64,000 bases of DNA from Paenibacillus validus NBRC 15382 (GCF_004000985.1 NZ_BIMH01000007.1:62001-126000), one strand, 5' to 3'; shown: positions 44,295-53,704, counted from the stretch's first letter. Notes: generated from the letters alone by a model not told the origin. A program made the numbers and translations.

Positions 44295-44939
44295 CTATTC
44301 GACGCCAACGATCCGTTTCAGTTCCCTCATATCCCGAATCACAAAATCGGGAGAAAAAGTTTTCAAGTACGCTTCTCCCTTGAGCGACCAAGAGACCGCG
44401 GCGGAAGCTACTCCCGCGCCACGGGCGGACAAAATGTCATAGTGACTGTCGCCGACCATCAAGGTATGCTCCGGGGAGGCATCCAGCAAGGCAAGCGCCT
44501 TCCGAATCGGCTCCGGGTCCGGTTTCCCTCTTTGGACGTCTTCTTCCGTAACAAGCGTATCCATATAGGGCAGCAGTCCGGTTGCTTGTAACCCCATCAC
44601 GGCCGTTTTCTTTATTTTACTTGTCACAACGCCTAGCCGGATACCTGCCTCGTGCAGCGCTTCTAACGTCTCTTTCACATGAGGAAACGATTTCACTAAA
44701 CGGTCGTGATGGGTCTCGTTATACGCTCGGTAAGCTTTTATATAAGGCTCTACCTCTGTTGACTTTGTATAGACCTCGAGCTGCTCTCTTAATGGCAGCC
44801 CCATGCTTTGGGCGATAAACTCCCGGCTGCAGCTTTCCGCATGGGGAGCGTCTTTCAGAACATGCATAAAGGAACGGATAATCAGCTCATTCGTATCGAC
44901 AATTGTCCCGTCCAAATCAAAAAGAACCGTTGTAAACAA
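44295..44939 (-). CDS. ppaX: HAD-family pyrophosphatase PpaX-like
   Basis: 214 residues. HAD motifs: VLFDLDGTIVDTNELIIRSF at the N-terminus (nucleophile and acid/base aspartates), LGVVTSKIKKTAVMG, then GKPDPEP and MVGDSHYDILSARGAG. The stretch DLDGTIVDTNELI and the C-terminal SLKGEAYLKTFSPDF match B. subtilis PpaX, which hydrolyses pyrophosphate formed by the HPr kinase/phosphorylase reaction. Phosphoglycolate phosphatase is the other possible reading. The start is TTG 44939 behind GGGAGGA. It is not next to hprK here; it follows a LacI gene with a 39-base gap. Confidence 0.82.
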   Translation of the reverse strand: MFTTVLFDLDGTIVDTNELIIRSFMHVLKDAPHAESCSREFIAQSMGLPLREQLEVYTKSTEVEPYIKAYRAYNETHHDRLVKSFPHVKETLEALHEAGIRLGVVTSKIKKTAVMGLQATGLLPYMDTLVTEEDVQRGKPDPEPIRKALALLDASPEHTLMVGDSHYDILSARGAGVASAAVSWSLKGEAYLKTFSPDFVIRDMRELKRIVGVE

Positions 44940-44978
44940 CGTCCTCCCACCTTCTCCATCTATTTTACGGCCCGTCCC

Positions 44979-45977
44979 TTATCGTAAACCCGTAGACTTT
45001 CTCACTACAAGCTCCGGCAGCAGCACAATCCGCTGTTTATGCGTCACATCGCCCTTCAATTCCTGAACAAGCAAATCGACGATCTGCCTTCCCATCTGTT
45101 CCATCGGTTGAGCTATCGTCGTTAGCGGAGGGTCCGTAATCGTGGCCAGCATCGTGTTGTCAAAGCCGATCACGGATACATCCTGAGGCACCTTCAGTCC
45201 GTGCTCGTTCGCCGCCTGGATCGTGCCGATGGCCAGAAGGTCGTTGGTCGCAAATATAGCCGTCGGCGGTTCGTCCCCGCTCAGCAGCTGCAGAGCCAGC
45301 TTTTTCCCGTTAGGAACGGTGGCCTCGCCAAGCAGGACAAGGCTTTCATCAAGCTGCAGATCATGCTCCTCCAGAGCCTGATTGAAGCCGCGAACCCTTT
45401 CCTTGGCGCACCGGATATTTTCCACAATAAGCCCCATTCTGCGATGGCCGAGTCCTATGAGATGTTTGGCTGCTTCATAGCCTCCGACAAAATCATCGAT
45501 CGAAACGGAGTTGATGGATATGGTCGGAATATCCCGGGCGATCAGAGCAACAGGCATATTCGGCTTGACCAGATTTCTCGTAATCGTTTGCTGGTCTTCA
45601 AAGCCCGACAGGATAATGACTCCGTCCACACGTTTTTTTTGCAGCAGTGTAAAATAGGAAGCTTCCCTGTCCGCATCGTAATCCGTGCTGCAGATCATCA
45701 CGCTGAAACCGAGTTCCCTCGCGCGGTCCTCGACGCTTTTGGCGATTTCCCCAAAAAAAGGGTTGGCCAAATTCGGAATGATCAATCCGAGCGTATAGCT
45801 GAATTTTCCGGTTAAAGCCGTAGCGAGCGAATTCGGCGTATAATTATGCTTTTCGATAATCTCCAACACTTTTTTTCTCGTTTTATCACTAATTCTGCCG
45901 GTATTATTGACAACTTTCGATACCGTAGCGATGGATACTTCGGCTTCCTTAGCAATGTCGAAAATATTAATACCCAT
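44979..45977 (-). CDS. LacI-family regulator of the inositol-type regulon (probable)
   Basis: 332 residues. The N-terminal helix-turn-helix is DIAKEAEVSIATVSKVVN and the core has GLIIPNLANPFFGEIAKSVE, AIFATNDLLAIGTIQAANE and VIGFDNTMLATITDPPLTT. It is similar throughout to the LacI protein at 6588-7592. It follows the iolG-like gene of the large operon, with its own promoter (46033-46062) and an operator-like site just downstream (46007-46021) that recurs upstream of the other units of the region. It therefore probably represses itself and the inositol-type operon. GAGGT precedes the ATG. Confidence 0.92.
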   Translation of the reverse strand: MGINIFDIAKEAEVSIATVSKVVNNTGRISDKTRKKVLEIIEKHNYTPNSLATALTGKFSYTLGLIIPNLANPFFGEIAKSVEDRARELGFSVMICSTDYDADREASYFTLLQKKRVDGVIILSGFEDQQTITRNLVKPNMPVALIARDIPTISINSVSIDDFVGGYEAAKHLIGLGHRRMGLIVENIRCAKERVRGFNQALEEHDLQLDESLVLLGEATVPNGKKLALQLLSGDEPPTAIFATNDLLAIGTIQAANEHGLKVPQDVSVIGFDNTMLATITDPPLTTIAQPMEQMGRQIVDLLVQELKGDVTHKQRIVLLPELVVRKSTGLR

Positions 45978-46006
45978 TGCACAAACCTCATTTTCTATAT
46001 ATTCAA

Positions 46007-46021
46007 GGAAAACGTTTAACT
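46007..46021. promoter_or_regulatory. operator-like site upstream of lacI
   Basis: GGAAAACGTTTAACT lies about 12 bases downstream of the -10 of the lacI promoter. It belongs to a family with 59050-59064, 61540-61554, 61702-61715 and 62268-62281. It also resembles a CcpA catabolite-response element, which cannot be excluded. Confidence 0.55.
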
Positions 46022-46032
46022 CCCTTCATTAT

Positions 46033-46062
46033 ATTATACTTTCAAAGGTTTTGATCATGCAA
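46033..46062 (-). promoter_or_regulatory. promoter of the second lacI gene
   Basis: On the minus strand TTGCAT (46057-46062) and TATAAT (46033-46038) with an 18-base spacer, between the iolG-like stop and the lacI start. Confidence 0.55.
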
Positions 46063-46071
46063 TGGAGGAAT

Positions 46072-47082
46072 TCAAAGCACCCTCGTTTCTTCCTTGGAGA
46101 GAAAGGCGTCGGCAGCCGCTTGGGCAATTTCCAAGGCCCGAAGTCCGTCGATGGCCGTACACGAAGGCTTTTGTCCATGACGAAGGCAATCGATAAAATG
46201 AGTCATTTCCAGCAGAAACGCATCCTTGAATTTTGTCGCAAACTCAGGAATAATATCGTGGCTGCTTCCCTTGGGTCCCAAAATGCGCAAATCGTGATGC
46301 CTCAAGGAGCCGATCTGCAGCGTGCCTTCCGTCCCGACCACCTCGCCCCGGATGTCGTATCCGTAGCCGGCGTTCCGGCTCGATTCGACATCGCCGGCCG
46401 CGCCCGATTCGAAGTTTAGGTAGGTTAGCGCCTGATCGACATCCCCGTATTCGCCCATGAAGGCGTGAAGCTGAATGCTTCCCATAGACCTGACGGACCG
46501 CACTTCAGACCCCATTAAGTATCGGGCCATGTCAAAATCGTGGACGGCAAGATCGAGAAAGATGCCGCCGCTATGTTTAATATACGCCTCCGGCGGAGAT
46601 ACGGGGTCCCGGCTGACGCCTTTAAAATAGATCGGCCGGCCGATATCGCCGGCATTGATTCTTTTCTTCGCCTCGGCGTAGGCCGGATCAAAGCGCCTCA
46701 TAAACCCGACTTGGCAGGTAATGCCGGTTTCTTCCACCAAGCGAACAAGCTCGCGGCCTTCTTCCACAGACTTCGCTATCGGCTTTTCCACAAAAATATG
46801 TTTGCCGTGCAAGGCCGCTGTTTTCAGAAATCGGGCATGGGTATCGGTAGGCGTCGATAGGATCACAGCGTCGATATCCGGGTCCGTAAACACATCATCC
46901 GGATTCGTCGTCCATGCCTCGACCCCGAGCTCCCTTGCCACCCTTTCTGCCGTCTCCGCCCGGGAGGACGCCACTTTGACCAGTTTGGCGGATTTGATTT
47001 TCGTATGAAGATTTTCGGCGTGCCAATACCCCAAGCGGCCCAGCCCGATAGCCGCGCAACGAATGTCTCCCTGCATATCCAC
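46072..47082 (-). CDS. Gfo/Idh/MocA oxidoreductase, inositol 2-dehydrogenase-like (copy 2)
   Basis: 336 residues. The NAD-binding fold begins [28 protein letters not shown] supplies the catalytic-lysine region EKP, and [38 protein letters not shown] hold the conserved His and Asp of the dehydrogenase site. These stretches resemble IdhA-type inositol 2-dehydrogenases of rhizobia more than B. subtilis IolG. It would oxidise an inositol isomer to an inosose. It is about 60 per cent alike by eye to the protein at 56507-57520, so the operon carries two enzymes, perhaps for two isomers. Start GTG 47082 follows GGAGGG. It lies just after the ABC permease gene. Confidence 0.88.
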   Translation of the reverse strand: MDMQGDIRCAAIGLGRLGYWHAENLHTKIKSAKLVKVASSRAETAERVARELGVEAWTTNPDDVFTDPDIDAVILSTPTDTHARFLKTAALHGKHIFVEKPIAKSVEEGRELVRLVEETGITCQVGFMRRFDPAYAEAKKRINAGDIGRPIYFKGVSRDPVSPPEAYIKHSGGIFLDLAVHDFDMARYLMGSEVRSVRSMGSIQLHAFMGEYGDVDQALTYLNFESGAAGDVESSRNAGYGYDIRGEVVGTEGTLQIGSLRHHDLRILGPKGSSHDIIPEFATKFKDAFLLEMTHFIDCLRHGQKPSCTAIDGLRALEIAQAAADAFLSKEETRVL

Positions 47083-47101
47083 ACCTGTCCCTCCACGCGT
47101 C

Positions 47102-48271
47102 TTACGCGCTCTTATTTTTCGTCATGACATCAAAGCATACGGCCAATACCAGAATAAGGCCTTTCACAATATACTGCCAAAAAGCTTCCATATTGAGCAG
47201 GCTCATGCCGTTATCCAGGCTTGCCATAATGAGCGCCCCCAGGATAGCGCCCACCACCTTGCCCCGGCCGCCCATCAGACTCGTTCCGCCGATAACTGCC
47301 GCGGCAATCGCGTCAAGCTCCATCATATTACCCGAGCTGGGAGCACCGGCGTTAAGCCTTGCGGATAAGACGATACCGGCGATGGCCGCTACCAAGCCGT
47401 TCAGCATAAAGACGAGCAGCACAATCTTTTTGACTTGGATACCGGAATATTTTGCCGCCTGCATATTGCCCCCGATGGCATAAATATAACGCCCGAACTT
47501 CGTGCTGCCCGCAATGAACGAGAACAGCAGAACGAGTCCCAGCATGATGAGGACGGGAATGGGATAGCCTTTGTAAGAGTGCATCGAGAGATAGAAAATG
47601 ACCATCAAACCGGTAAATAAAATCAAGCGGGCGGCCAATTTGCCGGCCGGTTCCAGCTCCAGGCCGTTTTTCTTCCTGGAACCTCTCTTCTTTAACGTAA
47701 AATAAACTAGGAGAACAATCGCCATGATCGTCAAGATCAGGCCGAACAAACTATTTACATATTGATCGCCCAGCACTTTATAGCTCGGATTCATCGGCGC
47801 GATCGAAATCCCTTTCGTTATGCCGATTAATATTCCTTTAAACACCATCATACCGCCAAGCGTGACAATAAAAGACGGAATATTCAGATAAACAGTCGCA
47901 AAGCCTTGGATGCCTCCGACGATCACGCCCAAAAGAAGCACGGCGAATAGGGTTGGAACCGTTCCCCAACCTTCCCAGGCCATTAAAGCTGCCGCAACCC
48001 CGCCGACCAATCCGACAAGAGAACCGACCGAAAGATCGATATTCCCGGTTACGATGATAAGCACCATTCCGGTAGCCAATATCGAGACCACCGACATTTG
48101 TACGGTCAGGTTGGAAATGTTGCGCGCGCTAAGGAACGTTCCGTCCGTTAATACGGAAAAGATGATCCATAAAATAATTAATCCCGCAATCATCGCATAC
48201 GAACGGATATCGATTTTTTTCGTCAGCTGCCCTGCAGGAGTGCCCGGAGCTGCGGCCAGTTTATGTTCCAT
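47102..48271 (-). CDS. sugar ABC transporter permease (XylH/CUT2 type), third system
   Basis: 389 residues, longer than RbsC. It has a hydrophilic insert between membrane segments (KKRGSRKKNGLELEPAGKLA near residue 205), as in XylH. CUT2 motifs are VTGNIDLSVGSLVGLVGG, AIGGNMQAAKYSGIQV and AIAAAVIGGTSLMGGRGK. ATG 48271 follows GGAGG at 8 bases; the stop of the ATPase gene overlaps this region, so translation is coupled. An open frame extends to 48400 but lies within the ATPase gene. Confidence 0.94.
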   Translation of the reverse strand: MEHKLAAAPGTPAGQLTKKIDIRSYAMIAGLIILWIIFSVLTDGTFLSARNISNLTVQMSVVSILATGMVLIIVTGNIDLSVGSLVGLVGGVAAALMAWEGWGTVPTLFAVLLLGVIVGGIQGFATVYLNIPSFIVTLGGMMVFKGILIGITKGISIAPMNPSYKVLGDQYVNSLFGLILTIMAIVLLVYFTLKKRGSRKKNGLELEPAGKLAARLILFTGLMVIFYLSMHSYKGYPIPVLIMLGLVLLFSFIAGSTKFGRYIYAIGGNMQAAKYSGIQVKKIVLLVFMLNGLVAAIAGIVLSARLNAGAPSSGNMMELDAIAAAVIGGTSLMGGRGKVVGAILGALIMASLDNGMSLLNMEAFWQYIVKGLILVLAVCFDVMTKNKSA

Positions 48272-48272
48272 T

Positions 48273-49790
48273 TCATCTACCTCCTCCGGTTGCATAATGC
48301 ATAATTTTCTCTTGCGTAGCCTCCCGATAGTCGAGCTCGCCTTCGATTCTGCCTTCACACATAACCAGGATCCGGTCGCTAATGCCGAGCACCTCTTCAA
48401 GGTCCGATGAAATCATAATGACGGTAACGCCCGCCTCTACAAGCTCGTTCATGATTTTATAAATTTCAAACTTCGCCCCAACGTCGATGCCGCGCGTGGG
48501 CTCATCGAGAATCAAAATTTTAGGCTCGGTCATCAGCCATTTGCCGATGACGACTTTTTGCTGGTTGCCCCCGCTGAGATTTTTAACCTGTGTCTCGACG
48601 CTGGATGTCTTAACGTTTAAAGCGGAGACGTATTTTTGGGAATACTGAATTTCATCATCGGGATGAAGGACGAATGCCGAAATTTTATTCAAGCTGGCTA
48701 AGGTGATATTCTCAGCTATGCTCATGTCGAGCACAAGACCGTATTTTTTCCGATCCTCGGAAACAAGCGCGATGCCGTATTCGGTCGCTTCGACGGGACT
48801 CTCGATCCTCGCTTTAACCCCATCAATCCATACCTCCCCTTCCTTCTTCCCGGGGAATGCGCCGAAAATGCCGGATACCAGCTCTGTTCTTCCCGAGCCC
48901 ATCAAGCCGGATATGCCGAGAATTTCGCCCTTGTAAGCTTGAAGATTGACACGGTCGACAAGCTTCCGCCCGGGGTTCTGCTCGTCGTATACCGAGAAGT
49001 TTTTCACTTCAAGGGAAAGCTCTTTCCTCGTATGAGGCTCGCGGGGAAACATTTTATCGAGCTTTCTGCCGACCATCATATAGATTAACGATTCACGGTC
49101 AAGCTCATGAATGTCTTTCGTTCCGACATAGGTCCCATCCCGAAGAATGGAAACAGAATCGCAAATTTCAAAAATTTCGTTGAATTTATGGGAGATATAG
49201 ATGCAGGTTACGCCATTTTCCTTAAGCTTCCTTATGATGTTCATCAGAATCTCGACCTCGTGCTCCGTCAATGCCGAGGTCGGCTCGTCAAGGATTAAAA
49301 TTTTTGCTTTTTTCGACAGCGCCTTGGCAATTTCGACCAACTGCTGCTGTCCGACACCCAGGTTCTTCACCTTTTCATTAGGATTGATCTTTAAATCCAG
49401 CTCTTTCAACAACGCCGTCGTATTCCGGTAAAGCTCATCCCACTGAATGACGCCCATCTTTGTCGGTTCGTTGCCGAGAAAAATGTTTTCTTGCACGGAA
49501 AGCTCCTGGACGAGAGCCAGCTCCTGATGGATACATACGATGCCTGCCCGCTCGGAATCGGCCGTATGCTGAAAATGCTGCACTTCCTTGCGGATTACAA
49601 TTTCCCCATCGTAAGTGCCGTATGGGTATACGCCGCTAAGAATCTTAATAATCGTCGATTTTCCAGCGCCGTTCTCTCCGCAAAGACCGTGAACCTCGCC
49701 CTCTTTAATTTGTATGTTCACTTGATTGAGCGCCTTGACGCCAGGAAACTCTTTGGTTATGCGATTCATCTCCAACATATATTCGCTCAA
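48273..49790 (-). CDS. sugar ABC transporter ATP-binding protein (XylG/CUT2 type), third system
   Basis: 505 residues with two ATPase domains: Walker [10 protein letters not shown], Walker [12 protein letters not shown], degenerate P-loop GLMGSGRTE, signature [10 protein letters not shown] and [12 protein letters not shown]. An early GVYPYGTYDGEI is characteristic of XylG-like members. The start is TTG 49790 with AAGGTGATAC before it. It is followed without a gap by the permease gene. The substrate is probably an inositol or its derivative, given the surrounding enzymes. Confidence 0.94.
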   Translation of the reverse strand: MSEYMLEMNRITKEFPGVKALNQVNIQIKEGEVHGLCGENGAGKSTIIKILSGVYPYGTYDGEIVIRKEVQHFQHTADSERAGIVCIHQELALVQELSVQENIFLGNEPTKMGVIQWDELYRNTTALLKELDLKINPNEKVKNLGVGQQQLVEIAKALSKKAKILILDEPTSALTEHEVEILMNIIRKLKENGVTCIYISHKFNEIFEICDSVSILRDGTYVGTKDIHELDRESLIYMMVGRKLDKMFPREPHTRKELSLEVKNFSVYDEQNPGRKLVDRVNLQAYKGEILGISGLMGSGRTELVSGIFGAFPGKKEGEVWIDGVKARIESPVEATEYGIALVSEDRKKYGLVLDMSIAENITLASLNKISAFVLHPDDEIQYSQKYVSALNVKTSSVETQVKNLSGGNQQKVVIGKWLMTEPKILILDEPTRGIDVGAKFEIYKIMNELVEAGVTVIMISSDLEEVLGISDRILVMCEGRIEGELDYREATQEKIMHYATGGGR

Positions 49791-49845
49791 AGTATCACCT
49801 TCTTGACCATTCGGAGTTTAAGTTTCCAAGGATAGATCAGGAAAG

Positions 49846-49874
49846 AAAGGAAGCGGCGGTGCCCCGCTCCCTTT
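49846..49874 (-). other. intercistronic hairpin after the third binding-protein gene
   Basis: AAAGGAAGCGG and CCGCTCCCTTT form an 11 bp stem with one mismatch, between the binding-protein and ATPase genes. There is no T run. It matches the position of the hairpin at 4903-4934 and probably sets relative amounts of the subunits. Confidence 0.45.
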
Positions 49875-49910
49875 CCCACCCTCCAGCTTTTACGAAAGCG
49901 GCATAATGCT

Positions 49911-51062
49911 CTATTGGGCTTTAGGCCATTGATCCTTCGGCATATTTTTATAGATGTCTTCCATTTTTTGATAGCCGTCTTTAATTACCGTGTCTACCAC
50001 ATTCTCCTTGGTTACAAGCTGCACGTCCATGAGCAGACTTGTCACTTTTTTAGTACCGTTATCCACCGTTCCGACGTGACCGTTTTTGAAATTTCCGCTG
50101 TTCAACTCTTTGATTTTCTCTTCGTCTTTTGCCGCCAAAGCGTAGACAAGATCCATCGCGGTTTGGTTCAGAACTTGAGTAGGCTTGTACACGGTGCCGG
50201 TTTGTTTGCCTTCCACAATCCGTTGAAGGGCGGCGATGTCGGCATCTTGGCCGGAAACGCCCACTTTACCCGCCAAGCCTTGCGATTCCAGCGCTTGGAC
50301 TACACCGCCTGCGGTACCGTCGTTGGAGGCAATAACGGCAACGACGTCGTTCTTCGCCTTGGTCAGGCCGTTTTCTGCAATTTTCAGCGCCTCCTCCGGG
50401 TTCCAGCCTTTCGCCCATTGCTGAACGACGATCTTAATGTCGCCCTTGTCCATATAAGGTTTGAGCACGCTTTCCTGCCCTTGTTTCAATAGATGCGCGT
50501 TATTGTCTTCCGGACCGCCGAGCACCCAAATGTAATTGCCTTTCGGATACCGGTCCGCGAGCATCTTGGCTTGCAGCTCGCCTACCTTGACGTTGTCGAA
50601 CGTAATATAATAATCCAGGTCTCCGTTACGGACCAAGCGGTCATAGGCCACTACCGGCACTCCGGCCTGATGCGCCTTTTCCACAATAACGCCGGACGAT
50701 TCCGAGTCTTGTGCCGAGATCAGCAGGGCGTCAATCCCTTGTGTCAGCATGCCCTCAACCTGCTGTACCTGTTTCGCGGCATCTTCTTCACAAGACTGGA
50801 CAATCAGCTTGAATCCCTTCTCGTCTGCATATTTTTGTGCCATTTTCACTTCACGCTGCCATCTCTCTTGCTTCATGGTGCCGACGGAGAAACCGATGAC
50901 CACTTCATCATTTTTACTTTTTGCGGCGCTGGCGCCAGGTTCACTGGAGCCCGCGTTTTGCCCGGCCGGCGCACCGGTTCCCGCCTGCTGACTGCAAGCG
51001 GTCATAAAGGCGGATAGCAGCACGATCATCATCGAAACGCTCTTCAAAACATTCTTCTTCAT
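49911..51062 (-). CDS. sugar ABC transporter substrate-binding lipoprotein (XylF type), third system
   Basis: 383 residues. The lipobox is FMTAC near residue 23. The mature part has VVIGFSVGTMKQERWQREV, QAGVPVVAYDRLVRNGDLDY, YITFDNVKVGELQA and SGQDADIAALQRIVEGKQTG, all typical of the XylF/ChvE group. The ATG follows GGGGGAG. It precedes the ATPase gene and, further upstream on the same strand, the inositol enzymes; all are in one direction, so it is likely part of the same operon. Confidence 0.94.
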   Translation of the reverse strand: MKKNVLKSVSMMIVLLSAFMTACSQQAGTGAPAGQNAGSSEPGASAAKSKNDEVVIGFSVGTMKQERWQREVKMAQKYADEKGFKLIVQSCEEDAAKQVQQVEGMLTQGIDALLISAQDSESSGVIVEKAHQAGVPVVAYDRLVRNGDLDYYITFDNVKVGELQAKMLADRYPKGNYIWVLGGPEDNNAHLLKQGQESVLKPYMDKGDIKIVVQQWAKGWNPEEALKIAENGLTKAKNDVVAVIASNDGTAGGVVQALESQGLAGKVGVSGQDADIAALQRIVEGKQTGTVYKPTQVLNQTAMDLVYALAAKDEEKIKELNSGNFKNGHVGTVDNGTKKVTSLLMDVQLVTKENVVDTVIKDGYQKMEDIYKNMPKDQWPKAQ

Positions 51063-51082
51063 TCCAAAACTCCCCCTTCATA

Positions 51083-51910
51083 TTAAGAAAGCGCTTTAAT
51101 TAATAGGCGCATATCTTCTTTGATGAGTGATTCCGGTTCGTCATGCTTCGAACGCAGCGGCAATTGATCGTAATAATTTTCCAGGATGATCCAGCCGTTA
51201 TAACCGATCTCCTTTAATACCTCCATGCTGCGGTAAAATCCCGAATCGCCCTCTCCGAGCAGAGACGAGCTGATTTTACCGTGTTTTCCGTCTTTCACAT
51301 GGATTTCATCACCTAGCAGGGGAGCCAGCTCCTTCAGCATGGCGGGGGCGTCATATCCCCGGAACAAAGCGTAATTTTGGGTATCGAAATAAAGCTTCAA
51401 GTTCGGCCGGTTGACGATTTCGGCCAACCGGAACATCATCTGCGCAGCCAGCAAATTTTCCGTAGCCACGGCAATGCCCCGCTGCTGAGCGTAATCGCAG
51501 GCGGAGATCAGCATCTCCGCGCTGCGAATGAGATCCTGCTCGCTCACGATATCGCTCACTTGAAAGCTCGGGATCATGACCGTAGGAATGTTCATCGCTT
51601 CCGCCGCCTCAATGGATCGCATGATGGCTTCCTTCACGATCCCGCTGTCGACGGAGTCGGGAGGCTGCGTCATGCTGTACGCATCCGTTACGCGAACGGC
51701 AATGGACGGAAAAGCGATGCCATATTGCTCGGCCAGCCCCAGATAAGCTTGTTGGACCGTTCTCCGCGATACAGGAAACCCTCTTTCGTAGCTTCCAATT
51801 TCGAGCTGGATGCCCTCAAACCCAAGTTCGGAGGCGGTCCTGCAAGCGTAAGGCCCGTCGATAGGCAGCGACCAATGGCAAATGCCCAGCTTATACGATC
51901 GGTTTACCAT
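51083..51910 (-). CDS. sugar-phosphate isomerase/epimerase-family TIM-barrel protein
   Basis: 275 residues of the AP-endonuclease-2 (PF01261) superfamily. This superfamily includes IolE dehydratase, IolI, IolH and ketose 3-epimerases. It has LGFEGIQLEIGSYERG, AVATENLLAAQMMF, the metal-site LKLYFDTQNYALF, DEIHVKDGKHG and a late glutamate in GWIILENYYDQ. It lacks the sequence signature of classical IolE, yet no other dehydratase candidate is in the operon, so it might dehydrate inosose or isomerise it. GGAGGG precedes the ATG. It lies between iolB and the ABC genes. Confidence 0.87.
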   Translation of the reverse strand: MVNRSYKLGICHWSLPIDGPYACRTASELGFEGIQLEIGSYERGFPVSRRTVQQAYLGLAEQYGIAFPSIAVRVTDAYSMTQPPDSVDSGIVKEAIMRSIEAAEAMNIPTVMIPSFQVSDIVSEQDLIRSAEMLISACDYAQQRGIAVATENLLAAQMMFRLAEIVNRPNLKLYFDTQNYALFRGYDAPAMLKELAPLLGDEIHVKDGKHGKISSSLLGEGDSGFYRSMEVLKEIGYNGWIILENYYDQLPLRSKHDEPESLIKEDMRLLIKALS

Positions 51911-51926
51911 GATGGCGTTCCCTCCG

Positions 51927-52748
51927 TCACTTCGATTTCAGCCATGCGTGGTCGGGATCATCCTGGAACTTCCATGTGCGTACCGGGCCTGCCATCGTGT
52001 TCAAATAATACAGGTCATACCCCGGGGGCGCCGAGACCGGATGGTAGCCTCTCGGCACGAGCACCACGTCTCCGTCCTTCACAACCATCGTCTCATTCAG
52101 GGAGCCGTCGTCCGTATAAACGCGCTGGATCGCAAAACCGCCCTCCTGTTTAATCCGGTGGTAGTACGACTCTTCCAGATAGGTTTCGTCCGGCAAGTTA
52201 TTTTGATCGTGTTTATGCGGCGGGTAGCTGGACCAATTCCCGTTCGGCGTGAACACCTCGACGACCAGCAAACTGTCCGCCTGCGCACTCTCGGGTAAAA
52301 TATTGTTGACTTGCCTCTCCATATCGCCCGTCCCTCTCATTTCAACGGCGACATCTTCAGGCGATATCAATCTCGCTTCGTATGTTCCCTTGCCAGGGGC
52401 CGAACAAATCGCTATCTCCAACTCCGTATCTGCAGCAATTCTCACAGAGTCGCCCGGCGGCACATAGACCGAATAAGGAGCCATTTGCTCGAACACGCTC
52501 ATCCGCTGGCCGATATGCTCCCAGGTTTTGTTCTGCGTAGCCACCGTCGCCTTCCCGCTTAATAGGACGACGCACAGCTCGTTCCCGCCGGTTTCCTTGT
52601 GCAAAGACTGGCCTTCGGCTAACGTATATACCTCGAATCCCACGTGACTCCAGCCTGCGCTTTCAGGTGTGACGACAAGCCGGTTCCCGTTGCTGCCCGG
52701 CTCTTTAGACGAGGGTACGATCAAATTGTTCAATGAGTTCAACGTCAT
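51927..52748 (-). CDS. iolB: 5-deoxy-glucuronate isomerase IolB
   Basis: 273 residues of the IolB cupin family. It has WSHVGFEVYTLAEGQSLHKE, DEV-type FTPNGNWSSYPPHKHDQNNLP with metal-binding histidines, GDVVLVPRGYHPVSAPPGYD and LYYLNTMAGP. It converts 5-deoxy-D-glucuronate (from IolD) into 2-deoxy-5-keto-D-gluconate. ATG 52748 overlaps the transketolase C-terminal-subunit stop by four bases (ATGA), so the two are coupled in translation. That coupling is a main argument that transketolase acts on the product of IolB. Confidence 0.96.
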   Translation of the reverse strand: MTLNSLNNLIVPSSKEPGSNGNRLVVTPESAGWSHVGFEVYTLAEGQSLHKETGGNELCVVLLSGKATVATQNKTWEHIGQRMSVFEQMAPYSVYVPPGDSVRIAADTELEIAICSAPGKGTYEARLISPEDVAVEMRGTGDMERQVNNILPESAQADSLLVVEVFTPNGNWSSYPPHKHDQNNLPDETYLEESYYHRIKQEGGFAIQRVYTDDGSLNETMVVKDGDVVLVPRGYHPVSAPPGYDLYYLNTMAGPVRTWKFQDDPDHAWLKSK

Positions 52749-53704
52749 TTCCCCTTTCGTTGTAAAACTTGCTCTACGGCATGGACAATGTTCTCCGGTC
52801 CGATGTTGTATTTCTTCAGCAGCGCATCGTTGGAACCGGATTCGGAATTGCGATCCTGAACGGCTACCCGCAGCATCGGAACGGGGCAATTTTCTACCAG
52901 CACTTCCGCAACAGCGCTTCCAAGGCCTCCATAGATCGTGTGCTCCTCCGTCGTTACGATGGCGCCGGTCCGCTCGGCCGCCTCCACGATGGCCGCCTGG
53001 TCGATCGGTTTCACGGAAGGCATATGAAGCACGGTAACCCGGATGCCCCGGCTTTCCAGCGTCTGGGCGGCTTCCAGCGAACGAACCGTTTGCGTACCGG
53101 TTGAGATGATCGTCGCGTCTTCACCGTCTTTGAGTTTGATCCCTTTTCCCAGCGTAAACGAATAGGAGACTTCATCGAAAATCGTCGGCAGCGGGTCCCG
53201 GGCAAGCCGGATATAAACAGGCCCGTTGTATTGGTTGGCGAACTCCATCATTTTCTTGACCTCCACCCCGTCGGCCGGAGAAAGCACTACCATGTTAGGA
53301 ATGCTGCGCATAATCGCCAGATCCTCAAGACCTTGATGGGTTTTGCCGGTACATCCGGTAAGAAGCCCGCTGTAGGCACCGATCATCTTGACATCCAGCT
53401 TGGGTTGTGCGACCGTCACCATGATTTGGTCCAAAGCGCGTTTGGTAATAAAGGCGGCGAACGAGCAAACCCAAGGCTGCAGGCCCACCGTTGCGAGACC
53501 TGCCGCCACACCGACCATATTTTGCTCGGCTATCCCCATTTGGAGAAATTTGGACGGGTTGGCTTCGGCGACTTTATCCATCTTGGTCGAGGTCGCCAAA
53601 TCGCCGTCCAATGCATAGACTCGCGGATCGGTTTGCGAAAGCCGGACCAGCGTATCTCCGAAGACGTCCCTCATCGCAACCGCGTTTCCCAACTGAACCG
53701 CCAT
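52745..53704 (-). CDS. transketolase, C-terminal subunit (first split pair)
   Basis: 319 residues containing the pyrimidine-binding and C-terminal domains of transketolase. Recognisable parts are YALDGDLATSTKMDKVAE, FLQMGIAEQNMVGVAAGLA (catalytic glutamate in IAEQN), WVCSFAAFITKRALDQI and the C-terminal VTTEEHTIYGGLGSAVAEVL. With the N-terminal subunit encoded just upstream it makes a complete thiamine-diphosphate enzyme that transfers two-carbon ketol units. It overlaps both neighbours (TGATG with the N subunit gene, ATGA with iolB). Confidence 0.95.
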   Translation of the reverse strand: MAVQLGNAVAMRDVFGDTLVRLSQTDPRVYALDGDLATSTKMDKVAEANPSKFLQMGIAEQNMVGVAAGLATVGLQPWVCSFAAFITKRALDQIMVTVAQPKLDVKMIGAYSGLLTGCTGKTHQGLEDLAIMRSIPNMVVLSPADGVEVKKMMEFANQYNGPVYIRLARDPLPTIFDEVSYSFTLGKGIKLKDGEDATIISTGTQTVRSLEAAQTLESRGIRVTVLHMPSVKPIDQAAIVEAAERTGAIVTTEEHTIYGGLGSAVAEVLVENCPVPMLRVAVQDRNSESGSNDALLKKYNIGPENIVHAVEQVLQRKGK

